Positions 1 to 9,492 of a stretch of 64,000 nt of DNA are shown one piece after another (the stretch's first letter is position 1; each line of letters begins with the position of its first letter). Made by a program: the position numbers and the translations under genes. This DNA is from Mobilitalea torta (lineage in GTDB: Bacteria > Bacillota > Clostridia > Lachnospirales > Lachnospiraceae), in the NCBI RefSeq assembly GCF_050433395.1, contig NZ_JBNPXH010000008.1, positions 124,001-188,000 of the forward strand. Direction: 5' to 3'. The notes under the pieces were generated by a model, which saw only the letters and a program-made list of their open reading frames with translations, made no database searches and was not told the origin of the DNA.

Positions 1-1
1 G

Positions 2-103
2 GTTCAGGCCGTTCTGGACCGGTATGAGGTTGATAAAGACTGTGCGATGAAGGATGTAAGAGAATTCATTGCTAAATTATCAGGAGCTGGTGTACTTGAA
101 TAA
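2..103 (+). CDS. PqqD-like peptide chaperone, C-terminal end (partial)
   Basis: The window opens inside an open frame that ends with TAA at 101-103. The 33 visible residues (VQAVLDRYEVDKD at the start, then a KDVREFIAKL helix and a GVLE end) resemble the C-terminal winged-helix part of PqqD-family proteins, which carry precursor peptides to modifying enzymes. The next gene begins inside this stop region, so the two are translationally coupled. The family call rests on a short tail and on the following peptidase, exporter and nucleotidyltransferase genes, a set known from RiPP and lasso-type clusters. Confidence 0.6.
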   Translation, partial: VQAVLDRYEVDKDCAMKDVREFIAKLSGAGVLE

Positions 104-575
104 AGAATTTAAGTTATCCGATTATGAAGGCTTTGTACGAAGGGTTCTTGAGGAGAAGGGTGAATTTTGTATCTATCCGGGAGGAAGCAGTATGCTGCCT
201 TTCCTTCGTCCAGGCATGGATTCAGTAATTCTCGCAAAACCGCTATCTCTTCATAAATACGATATCATTTTATATAAGAGAGCAAATGGAAGGTATGTCC
301 TGCACCGCATTCTGGATATAAAAAAGGATGGATTTGTTCTTTGCGGAGATAATCAGTACATCAAAGAATACGGCGTTCTTGAACGGGATGTCATTGCGGT
401 GGTGAAAGAAATCAGACGGGGAGCGATGATTTTATCAAACAATAGCCTGAGATACCGGATATACCTGTTTTGCTGCTGCCGGTTGTTTTACCCGCGGGCA
501 GGTGTATTATGGATCAGAAGCAAAATTTTTGCGGCTGGAAAAAGTTGTTTTACTGGAATGGGTAAAAGAATATGA
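96..575 (+). CDS. S24/S26-family signal-peptidase-like protein
   Basis: A protein of about 159 residues with the S24/S26 peptidase signature GGSSMLPFLRPG, which holds the likely catalytic Ser. A KYDIILYKR strand, an LHRI strand and a CGDNQ motif follow, the usual order in this fold. In RiPP clusters such peptidases are thought to process precursor or leader peptides. An AGGAG at 82-86 lies 9 nt before TTG 96, which overlaps the upstream stop; GTG 90 and TTG 69 are other in-frame starts. The end overlaps the ABC transporter start by 4 nt. The C-terminal third is hydrophobic and Cys-rich (LFCCCRLF) and may associate with the membrane. The substrate is unknown. Confidence 0.7.
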   Translation: MNKEFKLSDYEGFVRRVLEEKGEFCIYPGGSSMLPFLRPGMDSVILAKPLSLHKYDIILYKRANGRYVLHRILDIKKDGFVLCGDNQYIKEYGVLERDVIAVVKEIRRGAMILSNNSLRYRIYLFCCCRLFYPRAGVLWIRSKIFAAGKSCFTGMGKRI

Positions 576-2335
576 ACAATAAAACCAGAAGTAAGGATAC
601 TGCCGTAATCAGCTGGCTGAGAGAAGTATCCCGCAAAGAAAAAAGCTATCTCTTTTGTCTGGTATTTCTTAATGCTATCATTGCAGTCTGCTCCGTCGGT
701 GCAGCGCTGCTCCTTCGCGGGCTGATTAATGATGCGGTGGGAGGAAGGCAAAATGGATTTATACAAAATGCAGCTATCCTCCTGGCAATTGTAACGGGCC
801 AGCTTGTTTTGCGCGCCAGCTTTCGTTATTGGGAAGAGTATGCAAAGGCAGAGTTGGAAAAGGTGCTGCGGGGGCGGATGCTGCATACCATTTTGAAAAG
901 GGAATATGCCTGCCTGTCCCGGTATCATTCCGGAGATCTGATGCTTCGTATTACAAGTGATATATCTGTGGTCTGCGACGGCATGATTGCTCTGCTCCCC
1001 GCTCTGGTGCTGATGATTGCAAGATTGCTGGGAGCCTTGGTCTGCATGCTTTATATTGATTGGCATTTAACGGTTCTGTTTGCAGTGTACGGAGGCGTGG
1101 CAGCGGCAGCAGGATATTACTTTCGTGATCGCATGAAAAATTTGCACAGAGCCGTGCAGGAGAAGGACGGGATTGTGCGCTCCTTCCTGCAGGAAGTGAT
1201 GGAAAGCCTGCTGATTATCAAATGCTTTCAGGCAGAAAGTATCATAGACAGTAAGGCGGCAGGTTTTATGGAAGATCATAGAAAAACCAGAATAAAACGA
1301 AGCTGCATGGCTGTTTTATCCCAATTGGGCGGTGGACTTGGGATAAACCTGGGATATTTTTTAGGTATGATATGGTGTGGCTGGCAAATTCTTATGGGAG
1401 TCTTAAATCTTGGAACACTGGTGGCAGTACAGCAATTGATTGGTCAGATACAGCAGCCGTTTACGAATATGCCAGGTGCTTTATCAAGATATTATGGGTT
1501 AATTGCATCAGCCGAGCGCTTGATGGAACTGGAAGAAATACCGGCGGAAGGATTGGCAATTGAGGAGGATGAAATAAATAAACTATGCCGGGGATTTTAT
1601 AGAATCCGCATGGATGATATTACTTTTTCCTATGAAACGGAGGGGGGAAATATTCTGGAGCATACCTCCTTTGGTATAGAACGTGGGGATTATATTGCCA
1701 TTGCGGGTGATTCCGGTATTGGAAAGAGTACCTTGCTAAAACTCCTTTTGTCAGTCTATGAGAATTATACGGGAGAAATTCTGATTGATTCCTGCGGCTG
1801 CCTTCCGGTCAGAATGAATGCAGGTTACCGTAAATTATTTGCCTATGTCCCCCAGGGAAGCAGATTGATGTCAGGCACTATCGCAGAGGCAGTGTCCTTT
1901 ATGGAAATGAAAGGGACTGACACCTCCGGAAAGTGGGGCGAAAGGTACGAAGGGTATCGGATGGGCCGGATAAAAGAAGCCTGTAAGCTTGCCTGTGCGG
2001 ACACCTTTATCAATGAATTGCAGGATGGATATGATACGGTTCTGGGGGAAAGGGGCATCGGATTGTCGGAGGGTCAGCTTCAAAGGCTTGCCATAGCCAG
2101 GGCAATTTATAGCGGTGCTCCGGTTTTACTCATGGATGAAGCGACTTCCGCTTTGGATGAAGTGACAGAGGAAAGACTGCTGAGAAACCTAAGGTGTCTC
2201 AAAGACAGAACAGTAATAATCATAACACACAGAAAATCGGTTTTTTCCATATGTAATAAAATCGTATGGCTGGAGAATAAGAAACTAAGATGCGAAGAAA
2301 TCGGTGCGAAGCGGGGTGACAAAAGAATCCTATGA
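572..2335 (+). CDS. ABC transporter, fused permease and ATPase (peptide exporter type)
   Basis: A 587-residue half-transporter with an N-terminal six-helix exporter domain (about residues 30-310) and a C-terminal ATPase. Walker A GDSGIGKST lies near residue 379, the signature LSEGQLQRLAIARA near 498, and Walker B LLMDEATSALD near 518. This is the usual architecture of exporters for peptides, lipids or drugs, and it probably acts as a homodimer in the membrane. It overlaps the genes on both sides by 4 nt, so it belongs to the PqqD/peptidase/nucleotidyltransferase operon and most likely exports the modified peptide. No C39 leader-peptidase domain is present, which fits with the separate peptidase gene upstream. 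Confidence 0.88.
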   Translation: MNNKTRSKDTAVISWLREVSRKEKSYLFCLVFLNAIIAVCSVGAALLLRGLINDAVGGRQNGFIQNAAILLAIVTGQLVLRASFRYWEEYAKAELEKVLRGRMLHTILKREYACLSRYHSGDLMLRITSDISVVCDGMIALLPALVLMIARLLGALVCMLYIDWHLTVLFAVYGGVAAAAGYYFRDRMKNLHRAVQEKDGIVRSFLQEVMESLLIIKCFQAESIIDSKAAGFMEDHRKTRIKRSCMAVLSQLGGGLGINLGYFLGMIWCGWQILMGVLNLGTLVAVQQLIGQIQQPFTNMPGALSRYYGLIASAERLMELEEIPAEGLAIEEDEINKLCRGFYRIRMDDITFSYETEGGNILEHTSFGIERGDYIAIAGDSGIGKSTLLKLLLSVYENYTGEILIDSCGCLPVRMNAGYRKLFAYVPQGSRLMSGTIAEAVSFMEMKGTDTSGKWGERYEGYRMGRIKEACKLACADTFINELQDGYDTVLGERGIGLSEGQLQRLAIARAIYSGAPVLLMDEATSALDEVTEERLLRNLRCLKDRTVIIITHRKSVFSICNKIVWLENKKLRCEEIGAKRGDKRIL

Positions 2336-3450
2336 AAGCGGAACAGTATTTTATATCCTTGGTCGGGTGTTCGCTAAATGGCGAAGAACCGAAGGAAATT
2401 CCGGAAGAGGTGGAATGGAAGGATGTTTATGCCCTCTCCAGATACCATAGCATGGCAAATCTATCCTTTCACAGCATGGACAAGCTCAAGAAGAAACCGG
2501 ACCGGGACCTGTATGCCAGATGGCAGGAAATGAGCAGAAAATCAGTAGCGAAGGAACTGAGGTTTCATTCAGAACTGCAGAAGATTCTCTCTGTATTTGA
2601 GCGGGAAGGAATTCCCTATTTGCCGCTGAAGGGAATCATTTTAAAAAATGATTATCCGTCTGCCGGAATGCGGCAGATGGCAGACATGGATATCCTGATT
2701 CAATGTTCTGATCAAAGGTTATTGAAGAATAGGATGGAGGAAATTGGTTATGCCTATAACGGTGAGCATGGGCATCATCATGTTTTTATGAAAAGTCCCG
2801 ATTACAATATAGAACTGCACACCGGTCTGCTTCCGGAGGAAGATTCGAGTGCCGGGTATTATAATAAAATATGGGAAATGGCGGAGAAGGCAGAAGGAAG
2901 TCTTTGCGGTTACCGTATGAGCCGGGATGATTTTTATATTTATTTGCTGGCACATATGAATAAGCATTATCGCGGAGGAGGATGCGGCCTGCGTTCCTTA
3001 ACGGATATTTATGTATACTTAACAAAGAATTCTCCGGATATGGAATACGTGACAAAGGAATTGGCTTTACTGGGGCTGAGGGAGTTTGAACAAAGATTAT
3101 CTTCCCTTGCATTTTCTTTATTTACGGGAGAAGAAAATGCTGTCTTGTATGAAAAAGAATTGAATTATCTTCTTCAAAGCGGCACATATGGAACACAGGA
3201 GAACAGTATCAGAAATAAATTGACGGGTTACCGTAACCTGCAGGGAACCTTATGGAATGCAAAAGTCCAATATTTAACGGCCAGGCTGCTTCTAAGCCCG
3301 GCAAAGTTAAAAGAGAGCCGTCCGATTCTAAAAAAATATCCGTTCCTTTATCCGGTAATAAGTGCCGGACGAATCTTTTCAGGGATCAGAAAGGTAAAGA
3401 GGATAGGAAAAGAGATATCCACTGTTATTTTTATGAAAGATAGATCTTAA
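2332..3450 (+). CDS. Nucleotidyltransferase-family protein (PF14907-like)
   Basis: A 372-residue protein with LPLKGIILKNDYP followed by RQMADMDILI, the pattern of the uncharacterised nucleotidyltransferase family (NTP_transf_5), where the D-x-D pair would bind metal. A downstream HMNKHYRGGG stretch is also typical. Members recur in RiPP and lasso peptide clusters and are proposed to add a nucleotide or phosphate to the product or to self-immunity targets. The ATG overlaps the transporter stop as ATGA. It is the last gene of this operon; a 50-nt gap precedes the next promoter and no strong terminator hairpin was seen there. Exact reaction unknown. Confidence 0.75.
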   Translation: MKAEQYFISLVGCSLNGEEPKEIPEEVEWKDVYALSRYHSMANLSFHSMDKLKKKPDRDLYARWQEMSRKSVAKELRFHSELQKILSVFEREGIPYLPLKGIILKNDYPSAGMRQMADMDILIQCSDQRLLKNRMEEIGYAYNGEHGHHHVFMKSPDYNIELHTGLLPEEDSSAGYYNKIWEMAEKAEGSLCGYRMSRDDFYIYLLAHMNKHYRGGGCGLRSLTDIYVYLTKNSPDMEYVTKELALLGLREFEQRLSSLAFSLFTGEENAVLYEKELNYLLQSGTYGTQENSIRNKLTGYRNLQGTLWNAKVQYLTARLLLSPAKLKESRPILKKYPFLYPVISAGRIFSGIRKVKRIGKEISTVIFMKDRS

Positions 3451-3501
3451 AATCAAGACAGGAACATCATAAGAATACACCAGAGAGCAGAAGCTTGAAC
3501 A

Positions 3502-3530
3502 TTGAATTAAATTCCTAATCTGGCTAAAAT
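3502..3530 (+). promoter_or_regulatory. Sigma-A-type promoter for the sugar operon
   Basis: TTGAAT at 3502-3507, a 17-bp spacer and TAAAAT at 3525-3530 match the vegetative consensus at 4/6 and 5/6. It lies 44 nt before the first permease ATG and after the end of the RiPP-type operon, so it separates the two units. Confidence 0.5.
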
Positions 3531-3574
3531 ACAAGCATAACATATAAAATGATGCTTAAGAGAAGGATTTGATT

Positions 3575-4513
3575 ATGCTGGATAAAAAAGTTTTAGATGA
3601 GAAAAGACGACAAGCAAACAGGCGGATGATAAAAAAGAATAAAGAGCTGTATGTGTTCTTAATACCGGGAATTCTATTCATCATCGCCTTTCGATACATT
3701 CCCATGTATGGTATTATAACAGCTTTTCAGGATTACAATATTTTTCAGGGGCTCCTGAAAAGTCCGTGGATAGGATTTAAGCATTTTGAAGCACTGATGC
3801 TGTCTCCGGCTTTCTATAAGGTGTTGAAGAATACCTTGATCATTAGTTTTAGCAAATTGACTTTCATCTTTCCGATGTCTATATTAATCGCAATCATGAT
3901 TAATGAAATCAGTCATCCCATGTTTAAAAAAATATCCCAGACAATTTTATATATGCCCCATTTCCTGTCATGGGTCATCGTAACTGGTCTTGTCGTCATG
4001 GCCTGCTCCCCGTCAACGGGTATCATTAATACCGCCGTCACAGCTCTCGGAGGTAAGCCAATAAGCTTTTTGATGGACAACAGCTGGTTTCGGACAGCAG
4101 TGGTAGGATCGGAGGCTTGGAAGGAGATTGGTTACAGTGCAATCGTATTTATTGCGGCGATTACCGGAATTAATCCTGAATTATACGAAGCTGCCAAGGT
4201 GGATGGAGCAGGAAAGATCAGGCAGATCCTGCATATTACCCTTCCCGGAATGACTTCCATCATTCTGCTGATGTTTATCCTTCAGCTGGGCGGTATCTTG
4301 AATGCCAATACGGAACAGATTCTGCTGATGTATAATCCCACGGTCTACAAGACAGGGGATGTATTGGGTACCTACATATACCGGACTGGTGTCTCACAGA
4401 TGAATTACAGTTATGCGACAGCAATCGGACTATTTGAATCCCTGGTAGGACTGGTTCTGGTATTAGTGGGAAATTTAACCAGTAAAAAAGCAACAGGAAG
4501 GAGCATCTGGTAA
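3575..4513 (+). CDS. Carbohydrate ABC transporter permease, LplB type
   Basis: A 312-residue inner-membrane permease with six predicted helices. The EAA loop reads YEAAKVDGAGKIRQILHITLPG near residue 205. The N-terminal LIPGILFIIAFRYIPMYG segment is characteristic of LplB/YtcP-type permeases that import oligosaccharides, often uronide or plant-glycan fragments. ATG 3575 is preferred over an upstream TTG because AGAAGGA ends 7 nt before it. Its stop overlaps the next permease ATG by 1 nt. No ATPase gene is in the operon, as is usual for this class, which relies on a shared MsmX-type ATPase elsewhere. Confidence 0.9.
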   Translation: MLDKKVLDEKRRQANRRMIKKNKELYVFLIPGILFIIAFRYIPMYGIITAFQDYNIFQGLLKSPWIGFKHFEALMLSPAFYKVLKNTLIISFSKLTFIFPMSILIAIMINEISHPMFKKISQTILYMPHFLSWVIVTGLVVMACSPSTGIINTAVTALGGKPISFLMDNSWFRTAVVGSEAWKEIGYSAIVFIAAITGINPELYEAAKVDGAGKIRQILHITLPGMTSIILLMFILQLGGILNANTEQILLMYNPTVYKTGDVLGTYIYRTGVSQMNYSYATAIGLFESLVGLVLVLVGNLTSKKATGRSIW

Positions 4514-5418
4514 TGGTTCAGAAAAAAAACAGCAGCGGGATGATACCGACAAAAATCCGTAGGGATACGGAGGAAACGATTGTAGTTTCCATCTCTTATC
4601 TGTTCATCGGACTGCTTGTATTAATCGTATTATTCCCTCTGATGCATGTGGTATCCAAAGCGTTCAGCGCAGAATGGGCAATCAGCTCGGGTGCTGTTAA
4701 TATATTTCCTGTCGGATTTCAGACGAATGCAATGAAAAGTATTCTGGAATCAAAGCAGTTTCTGATTGCATTTGGGAATTCACTTTTCATTACTGTCGCA
4801 GGTACTTTATGCACGCTGGCATTGACAGCTGTTACCGCTTATCCGCTTTCCGTAAGGCATCTTCCCCATATGAAAGGAATTCTGCTGTTCTTTGTATTGA
4901 CCATGTATTTCAGCGGAGGAATCATTCCGACCTATCTTTTATACAATATGTATGGAATTCTGGATACAAGGGCATCACTGATCTTACCAGGATTAATTAA
5001 TGTATTTCACTTACTCATTATCAAAAATTTTTATGAGGATATTCCGGAAAGTATCATTGAGTCGGCAAAAGTGGATGGGGCCAATAATTTCAAAGTATTC
5101 CTGAAATTCATTGTTCCGCTTAGCAAACCGGTTTATGCAACCATCACCGTATTTACTTCCGTTCTTTTGTGGAATAATTATTTCAATGCAATGATGTATG
5201 TAACAAATTCTAATTTACAGACCTTGCCTCTGTATTTGAGGGATATGATTGCAAAAACCCAGGACATTCAGGCAAAAGCGTCGCTGCTGGTTGATATATC
5301 GCCGGAGAGTATCACATCTGCCGCCATTGTTGCGGCTACGGTTCCCATATTACTGGTATATCCATTTATGCAGCGGTATTTCATCAAGGGTATGACAATC
5401 GGTTCAACAAAGGGATAA
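4513..5418 (+). CDS. Carbohydrate ABC transporter permease, YtcP/CarB type
   Basis: A 301-residue second permease with six membrane segments and the EAA loop IIESAKVDGANNFKVF. The N-terminus (LIVLFPLMHVVSKAFS) and the C-terminus (KGMTIGSTKG) are hallmarks of the YtcP group. It pairs with the upstream LplB-type protein to form the membrane channel, and it starts within the upstream stop codon (TAATG). The lipoprotein binding gene follows 45 nt later. Confidence 0.9.
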   Translation: MVQKKNSSGMIPTKIRRDTEETIVVSISYLFIGLLVLIVLFPLMHVVSKAFSAEWAISSGAVNIFPVGFQTNAMKSILESKQFLIAFGNSLFITVAGTLCTLALTAVTAYPLSVRHLPHMKGILLFFVLTMYFSGGIIPTYLLYNMYGILDTRASLILPGLINVFHLLIIKNFYEDIPESIIESAKVDGANNFKVFLKFIVPLSKPVYATITVFTSVLLWNNYFNAMMYVTNSNLQTLPLYLRDMIAKTQDIQAKASLLVDISPESITSAAIVAATVPILLVYPFMQRYFIKGMTIGSTKG

Positions 5419-5463
5419 TAACCGATGAAGCAATATACCAAAAATTACAAGGAGGAAAATGAA

Positions 5464-7062
5464 GTGAAAAAAATCAAAAAAGTTGTAACAGTCCTATTAA
5501 CACTGAGTTTGTTGGTATCTATGCTGGCAGGGTGTAAAAAGGATACCAATGAAACCGGGAATAAAGCTCCGGATACGCAGACAACCGGTGACAGCAGCAC
5601 AAGCAAGGATAGTAAGGACACAGAGAAAAAGCAGACCATTACACTGAAAGCGCTTGTTCCCAACAACGGGGGAATGGCCTGGAATGACGGTGAAGCCAAC
5701 CCGGTACTGAAGTGGCTGACAGATATCACCGGTTACAAAGTAGAATATGACATTCTGCCCGCTGATAATCCAAATGACAAATTAAACGCCATCATGGCAG
5801 CAGGCGCTGATTATGATTTTATTATCATCAATGATAAAAGCCGCTATGCGGAATATGCAAGCCAGGGTGCCCTTATGGATATGAAGCCATTGGTGGAGCA
5901 ATATGCGCCCAACGTGGCATCCAGCTTAAACCAGACCTTAATTGATATCTGTACTGTCGGTGATACCTATTATGCAATACCGAATGCAGGACCCAGCGGG
6001 CGTGAAAACAGTGCTAATGTAAATCTCGGTATTATCATCCGTACAGACCTTCTGAATAAAATCGGTTTAAGCATGCCTGCTACACTGGATGATTTTACTT
6101 CAATGCTTCAAGCCTTCAAGGATAAGGATCCTCAGGGAAAAGGCAGTGCCAATGTACCTTTCTCCTTAACCATTGGCGATTTGGACGGACTTCGTACCAG
6201 TGCCGTGGGAGGTGCTTTTGGTATTGATACCGACTGGAAGGATGTAAATGGAGAATTGGTTCCCTATCAGTTACAGGATGGATTTTATGATTATCTGGTA
6301 TACCTGAATGAATTATATTCCAAGGGCTTGATGGATCCGGAGATGCCAACCAATCAGTCAGCAACTGTTTTGGAGAAATTTACGACAGATCTTGCGTTAT
6401 GCCGTGTGGACGGATATTGGTCAGTTCCTTCCCTGGTTGACACTTTCAAAAATACTAACCCGGACGGAAAAGTTGAATTCATTCAGCCTCTGGAGAAAGA
6501 CGGGCAGGCCGGCACTGGTACAAACTCAAAAAACCAGATCGATACCTATGTAGTAATTCCTAAAAATGCGAAAAACGTCGAAGCTACCATGGACTACATA
6601 AATCAGAAACTGGATCCTGAGGTATTCAAAGAAATGGTAATCGGTACGGAGGGTACGGATTATACGGTGGATGAAAACGGAGAATATGTTCCGGTATTAC
6701 CGACCTTCTTCAACAACCGCGGCAACGCGCAGAACTATCTGACAGGTACCAACGATGATTACGGTAATTACTGGCTTTGCCGAGCACGTAAAGATGCGAA
6801 CCAATTTGCGGCTTATTCCCAGCTCAATTATACCTATGGGGATTTTGTGCATGTAAATCCCGCAAGTGATATTCCATGTTCTGTCTATACTGAAATTTCA
6901 ACCGATATCACAAATTCGAAGAGTCTGACAGAAGAATTTGTCGTAAATGCCATCGTATTTGGTGTAACACAGGATGATTTTGGCACATTCCAAAGCAATT
7001 GGAAATCCCAGTGCGGTGAGAAATTAATCGCTGCATATAACAATTGGTATCAGTCAAAATAA
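5464..7062 (+). CDS. Extracellular sugar-binding lipoprotein, LipO type
   Basis: A 532-residue lipoprotein. The signal peptide ends in the lipobox LAGC (Cys near residue 24) and is followed by a long Ser/Thr/Asp linker. The mature part has the large binding-protein fold of the LipO/YtcQ class that serves LplB/YtcP permeases. GTG 5464 is the likely start because GGAGG at 5451-5455 precedes it by 8 nt; an upstream in-frame ATG at 5425 has no ribosome site and would bury the signal peptide. It should capture the oligosaccharide later cleaved by the GH94-like enzyme. Confidence 0.9.
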   Translation: MKKIKKVVTVLLTLSLLVSMLAGCKKDTNETGNKAPDTQTTGDSSTSKDSKDTEKKQTITLKALVPNNGGMAWNDGEANPVLKWLTDITGYKVEYDILPADNPNDKLNAIMAAGADYDFIIINDKSRYAEYASQGALMDMKPLVEQYAPNVASSLNQTLIDICTVGDTYYAIPNAGPSGRENSANVNLGIIIRTDLLNKIGLSMPATLDDFTSMLQAFKDKDPQGKGSANVPFSLTIGDLDGLRTSAVGGAFGIDTDWKDVNGELVPYQLQDGFYDYLVYLNELYSKGLMDPEMPTNQSATVLEKFTTDLALCRVDGYWSVPSLVDTFKNTNPDGKVEFIQPLEKDGQAGTGTNSKNQIDTYVVIPKNAKNVEATMDYINQKLDPEVFKEMVIGTEGTDYTVDENGEYVPVLPTFFNNRGNAQNYLTGTNDDYGNYWLCRARKDANQFAAYSQLNYTYGDFVHVNPASDIPCSVYTEISTDITNSKSLTEEFVVNAIVFGVTQDDFGTFQSNWKSQCGEKLIAAYNNWYQSK

Positions 7063-7161
7063 TTAATTCAAACTAAGTCAAGCGGGAGAGGTGTGGCATG
7101 CGTGCAGGCATCCCTCCCCTTCTCTCATGCATGAAGAATACACAGATATTATGGAGTAAGG

Positions 7162-9492
7162 ATGATGGATAAAATAAAGACAGGTTATTTTAATGACGGG
7201 ACAAAGGAATATATCATACAGGATATGTATCCGGGAAGACTGCTTTATAATTTTATATGGAATGAAGCTGTTTTGGCACGTGTAAACCAATTTTGCTGCG
7301 GGGACAGTTTTTACCGGGACAGCGGAGGAATACGCCGGACCCTGTGCAGAACGGGAGACAGCCGGCTGATATTTGTAAAGGAGAAAGAAACGGTCTGGTG
7401 TACGAACAGAAATTTTGATCAGTTGGATCATGAAACATTTTATACAAGAGTAGGTCAGGGAAGGTCTGCAGTGACTTCAAAGTATCGTGATCTGGAAACT
7501 GTCTTTGAGGTTTTTGTGCCGCCGATTCATGCTGCGGAATGCTGGCGCTTACAGATAAAAAATACAGGATCAGAGGAGAAATCCTTTGATTTATTTGCAT
7601 ACGCCGATATAATGGCGGATATATCAGGGCATACGGCATACAGCCATGGGGAATATAAGGAGGAATTATTCGGTATCGCCTTATATCATCAGGGGTTTCA
7701 GCTGGAAACGGAGATGCAGGGAGTGTTTTTTGCTGCGAAGGAGAAACCAGATTATTATGAAACCAGCAACCGGAGGTTTCAAGGAGTATATGGCCGGATA
7801 TCCCACCCGGATGCTATAAAAGAAGGGAATTTATCCTGTCAGGCAAGCAGTTTTGACTCTGCCATGATGGCCGCGCTGCAATATAGAATTACCCTTGCCC
7901 CCGGAGAAAGCAGGGAACTGCGGTTTGTCTTAGGCCCGATACTTGAGGGAACGGATGAAGTTGAGATTGCAGGAGATCTGCTCAAGGAGGGAGGTTTTGA
8001 AAAGGAACTGGATCAGATTTGTAAACGAAATGAGCAGATATATGCCAGAATGCAGATAGAAACACCGGATGAGAATCTAAACCGACTGGCCAACCTATGG
8101 CTGAAACATCAAATGAATTTTGGGAAAACATGGGGAAGGGTTTATGCCAAAGGCTTCCGTGATATTATGCAGGACAGTGCAGGGCTGATGCCGCTGAATT
8201 ATGAGGCCGGAGCAGAGAAAATAAAGCTGTGCCTGGCACATCAATATCCGGATGGAAATACGCTGAGACAGTGGGAAGGGAATGATTACCACCCCTATCG
8301 TGACGGTGCGGCATGGATTCTGCCTGCAGTAACCAGGTATTTAAAAGAAAGCGGAGATTTTTCCCTGCTGACAAACGAGGTGCCCTATTTTGAAAGCAAA
8401 GAAGCCGGAACCGTACTGGACCATTGCACCAGAGGAATGGAGTTTCTCTTTACCGGTCTTGGGGAACATGGCCTTTGCCTGTGGGGCGGCGGTGACTGGA
8501 ATGATTCCATTAATAATACGGGGCTTCAAGGGATAGGAGAAAGTGTATGGTTATCCGAGGCAGCCATATGCTCCGCGGAAGAATATGCAGAACTCCTTGT
8601 TCAGCTGGGACAGACCCGGGAAGCACAGGGGTGGAAAAAGAAGGCAGAGATGATGAGGGAAAATCTTCGCAGGTATGCCTGGGATTCGGATCATTTTATC
8701 TGCGGCTATAATGACTGGAATGAAAAAGTCGGGGCTTATGAAAATGAAGAAGGAAAGATTTTTCTTAATATGCAGTCCTGGGCGGTTTTATCTGAGACTC
8801 TCAAAGCAGATGAGGCGGATCGGCTGATGGATCTGGTGGAAGAAGAGTTGTCCTGCTCTTTTGGGTATGTGCTGATGAAACCGAGCTATACGAAGCCAGA
8901 TGACCATATCGGCCGTGTTACCTATATGCAGCCGGGAAGTTATGAAAACGGTTCGGTTTATAATCACGGGGTTGCTTTTAAAATCGCGGCGGACTGCAAA
9001 TTGGGGCGGGCTGATAATGCATGGAAGACATTGCAGAAAATACTCCCCTTAACCCGGAACAGTCCGGCTTCTGATTCCGGTGCGGAGCCTTATGCCATAA
9101 CAAATATGTATCTTGGTCCGGAGAACAGCCTGCGCGCGGGTGAATCACTGATGGCCTGGATCACCGGAGCAGCAGGTTGGATATACCGGTGTATTACAGA
9201 GATGATCGTGGGAATCAAAGCAGAATATAACGGATTAAGCATTGAACCATGCTTTCCGAAGGAATGGGAAAAAATTAGTGCAACACGCCATTACAGGGGG
9301 GCCGTTTATCATTTTAACTTCGATCATACAAATGCGGACGGTTCCGGTGAGTTTTCTGTGATCGTTGACGGAAAGATACTGGACGGAAAGCTGGTTCCTG
9401 CTTTTCATGACGGGAAAGAACATATGGTTCAAATCAATTTTAGAAGCCGCGGGGAGGCATTCGGTATGGGAAGTGAAAAATATGATTTATAA
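7162..9492 (+). CDS. GH94-like glycoside phosphorylase
   Basis: A 776-residue cytoplasmic enzyme without signal peptide. It has the GH94 plan: an N-terminal beta-sandwich (about 1-280) and an alpha/alpha barrel. The motif GGDWNDS near 443-449 carries the predicted general-acid Asp, and MQPGSYENGSVYNHG near 590 forms the phosphate/substrate side. GH94 enzymes split beta-glycosides with phosphate, giving sugar-1-phosphate. The context is that imported oligosaccharides are phosphorolysed inside the cell. GGAG at 7153-7156 could serve ATG 7162 or ATG 7165. The preceding gap contains weak dyads but no U-tract. Which disaccharide it acts on cannot be told. Confidence 0.8.
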   Translation: MMDKIKTGYFNDGTKEYIIQDMYPGRLLYNFIWNEAVLARVNQFCCGDSFYRDSGGIRRTLCRTGDSRLIFVKEKETVWCTNRNFDQLDHETFYTRVGQGRSAVTSKYRDLETVFEVFVPPIHAAECWRLQIKNTGSEEKSFDLFAYADIMADISGHTAYSHGEYKEELFGIALYHQGFQLETEMQGVFFAAKEKPDYYETSNRRFQGVYGRISHPDAIKEGNLSCQASSFDSAMMAALQYRITLAPGESRELRFVLGPILEGTDEVEIAGDLLKEGGFEKELDQICKRNEQIYARMQIETPDENLNRLANLWLKHQMNFGKTWGRVYAKGFRDIMQDSAGLMPLNYEAGAEKIKLCLAHQYPDGNTLRQWEGNDYHPYRDGAAWILPAVTRYLKESGDFSLLTNEVPYFESKEAGTVLDHCTRGMEFLFTGLGEHGLCLWGGGDWNDSINNTGLQGIGESVWLSEAAICSAEEYAELLVQLGQTREAQGWKKKAEMMRENLRRYAWDSDHFICGYNDWNEKVGAYENEEGKIFLNMQSWAVLSETLKADEADRLMDLVEEELSCSFGYVLMKPSYTKPDDHIGRVTYMQPGSYENGSVYNHGVAFKIAADCKLGRADNAWKTLQKILPLTRNSPASDSGAEPYAITNMYLGPENSLRAGESLMAWITGAAGWIYRCITEMIVGIKAEYNGLSIEPCFPKEWEKISATRHYRGAVYHFNFDHTNADGSGEFSVIVDGKILDGKLVPAFHDGKEHMVQINFRSRGEAFGMGSEKYDL

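Noticed and set aside
488..1066. 192-codon minus-strand frame opposite the peptidase and exporter genes
   Set aside because: It is antisense to two coupled genes with clear family motifs and has a His/Gln-rich, non-family composition.
7078..7140. Possible terminator hairpin between the binding protein and the GH94-like gene
   Set aside because: Only short, imperfect stems can be drawn and there is no U-tract. At most it could modulate expression within the operon.
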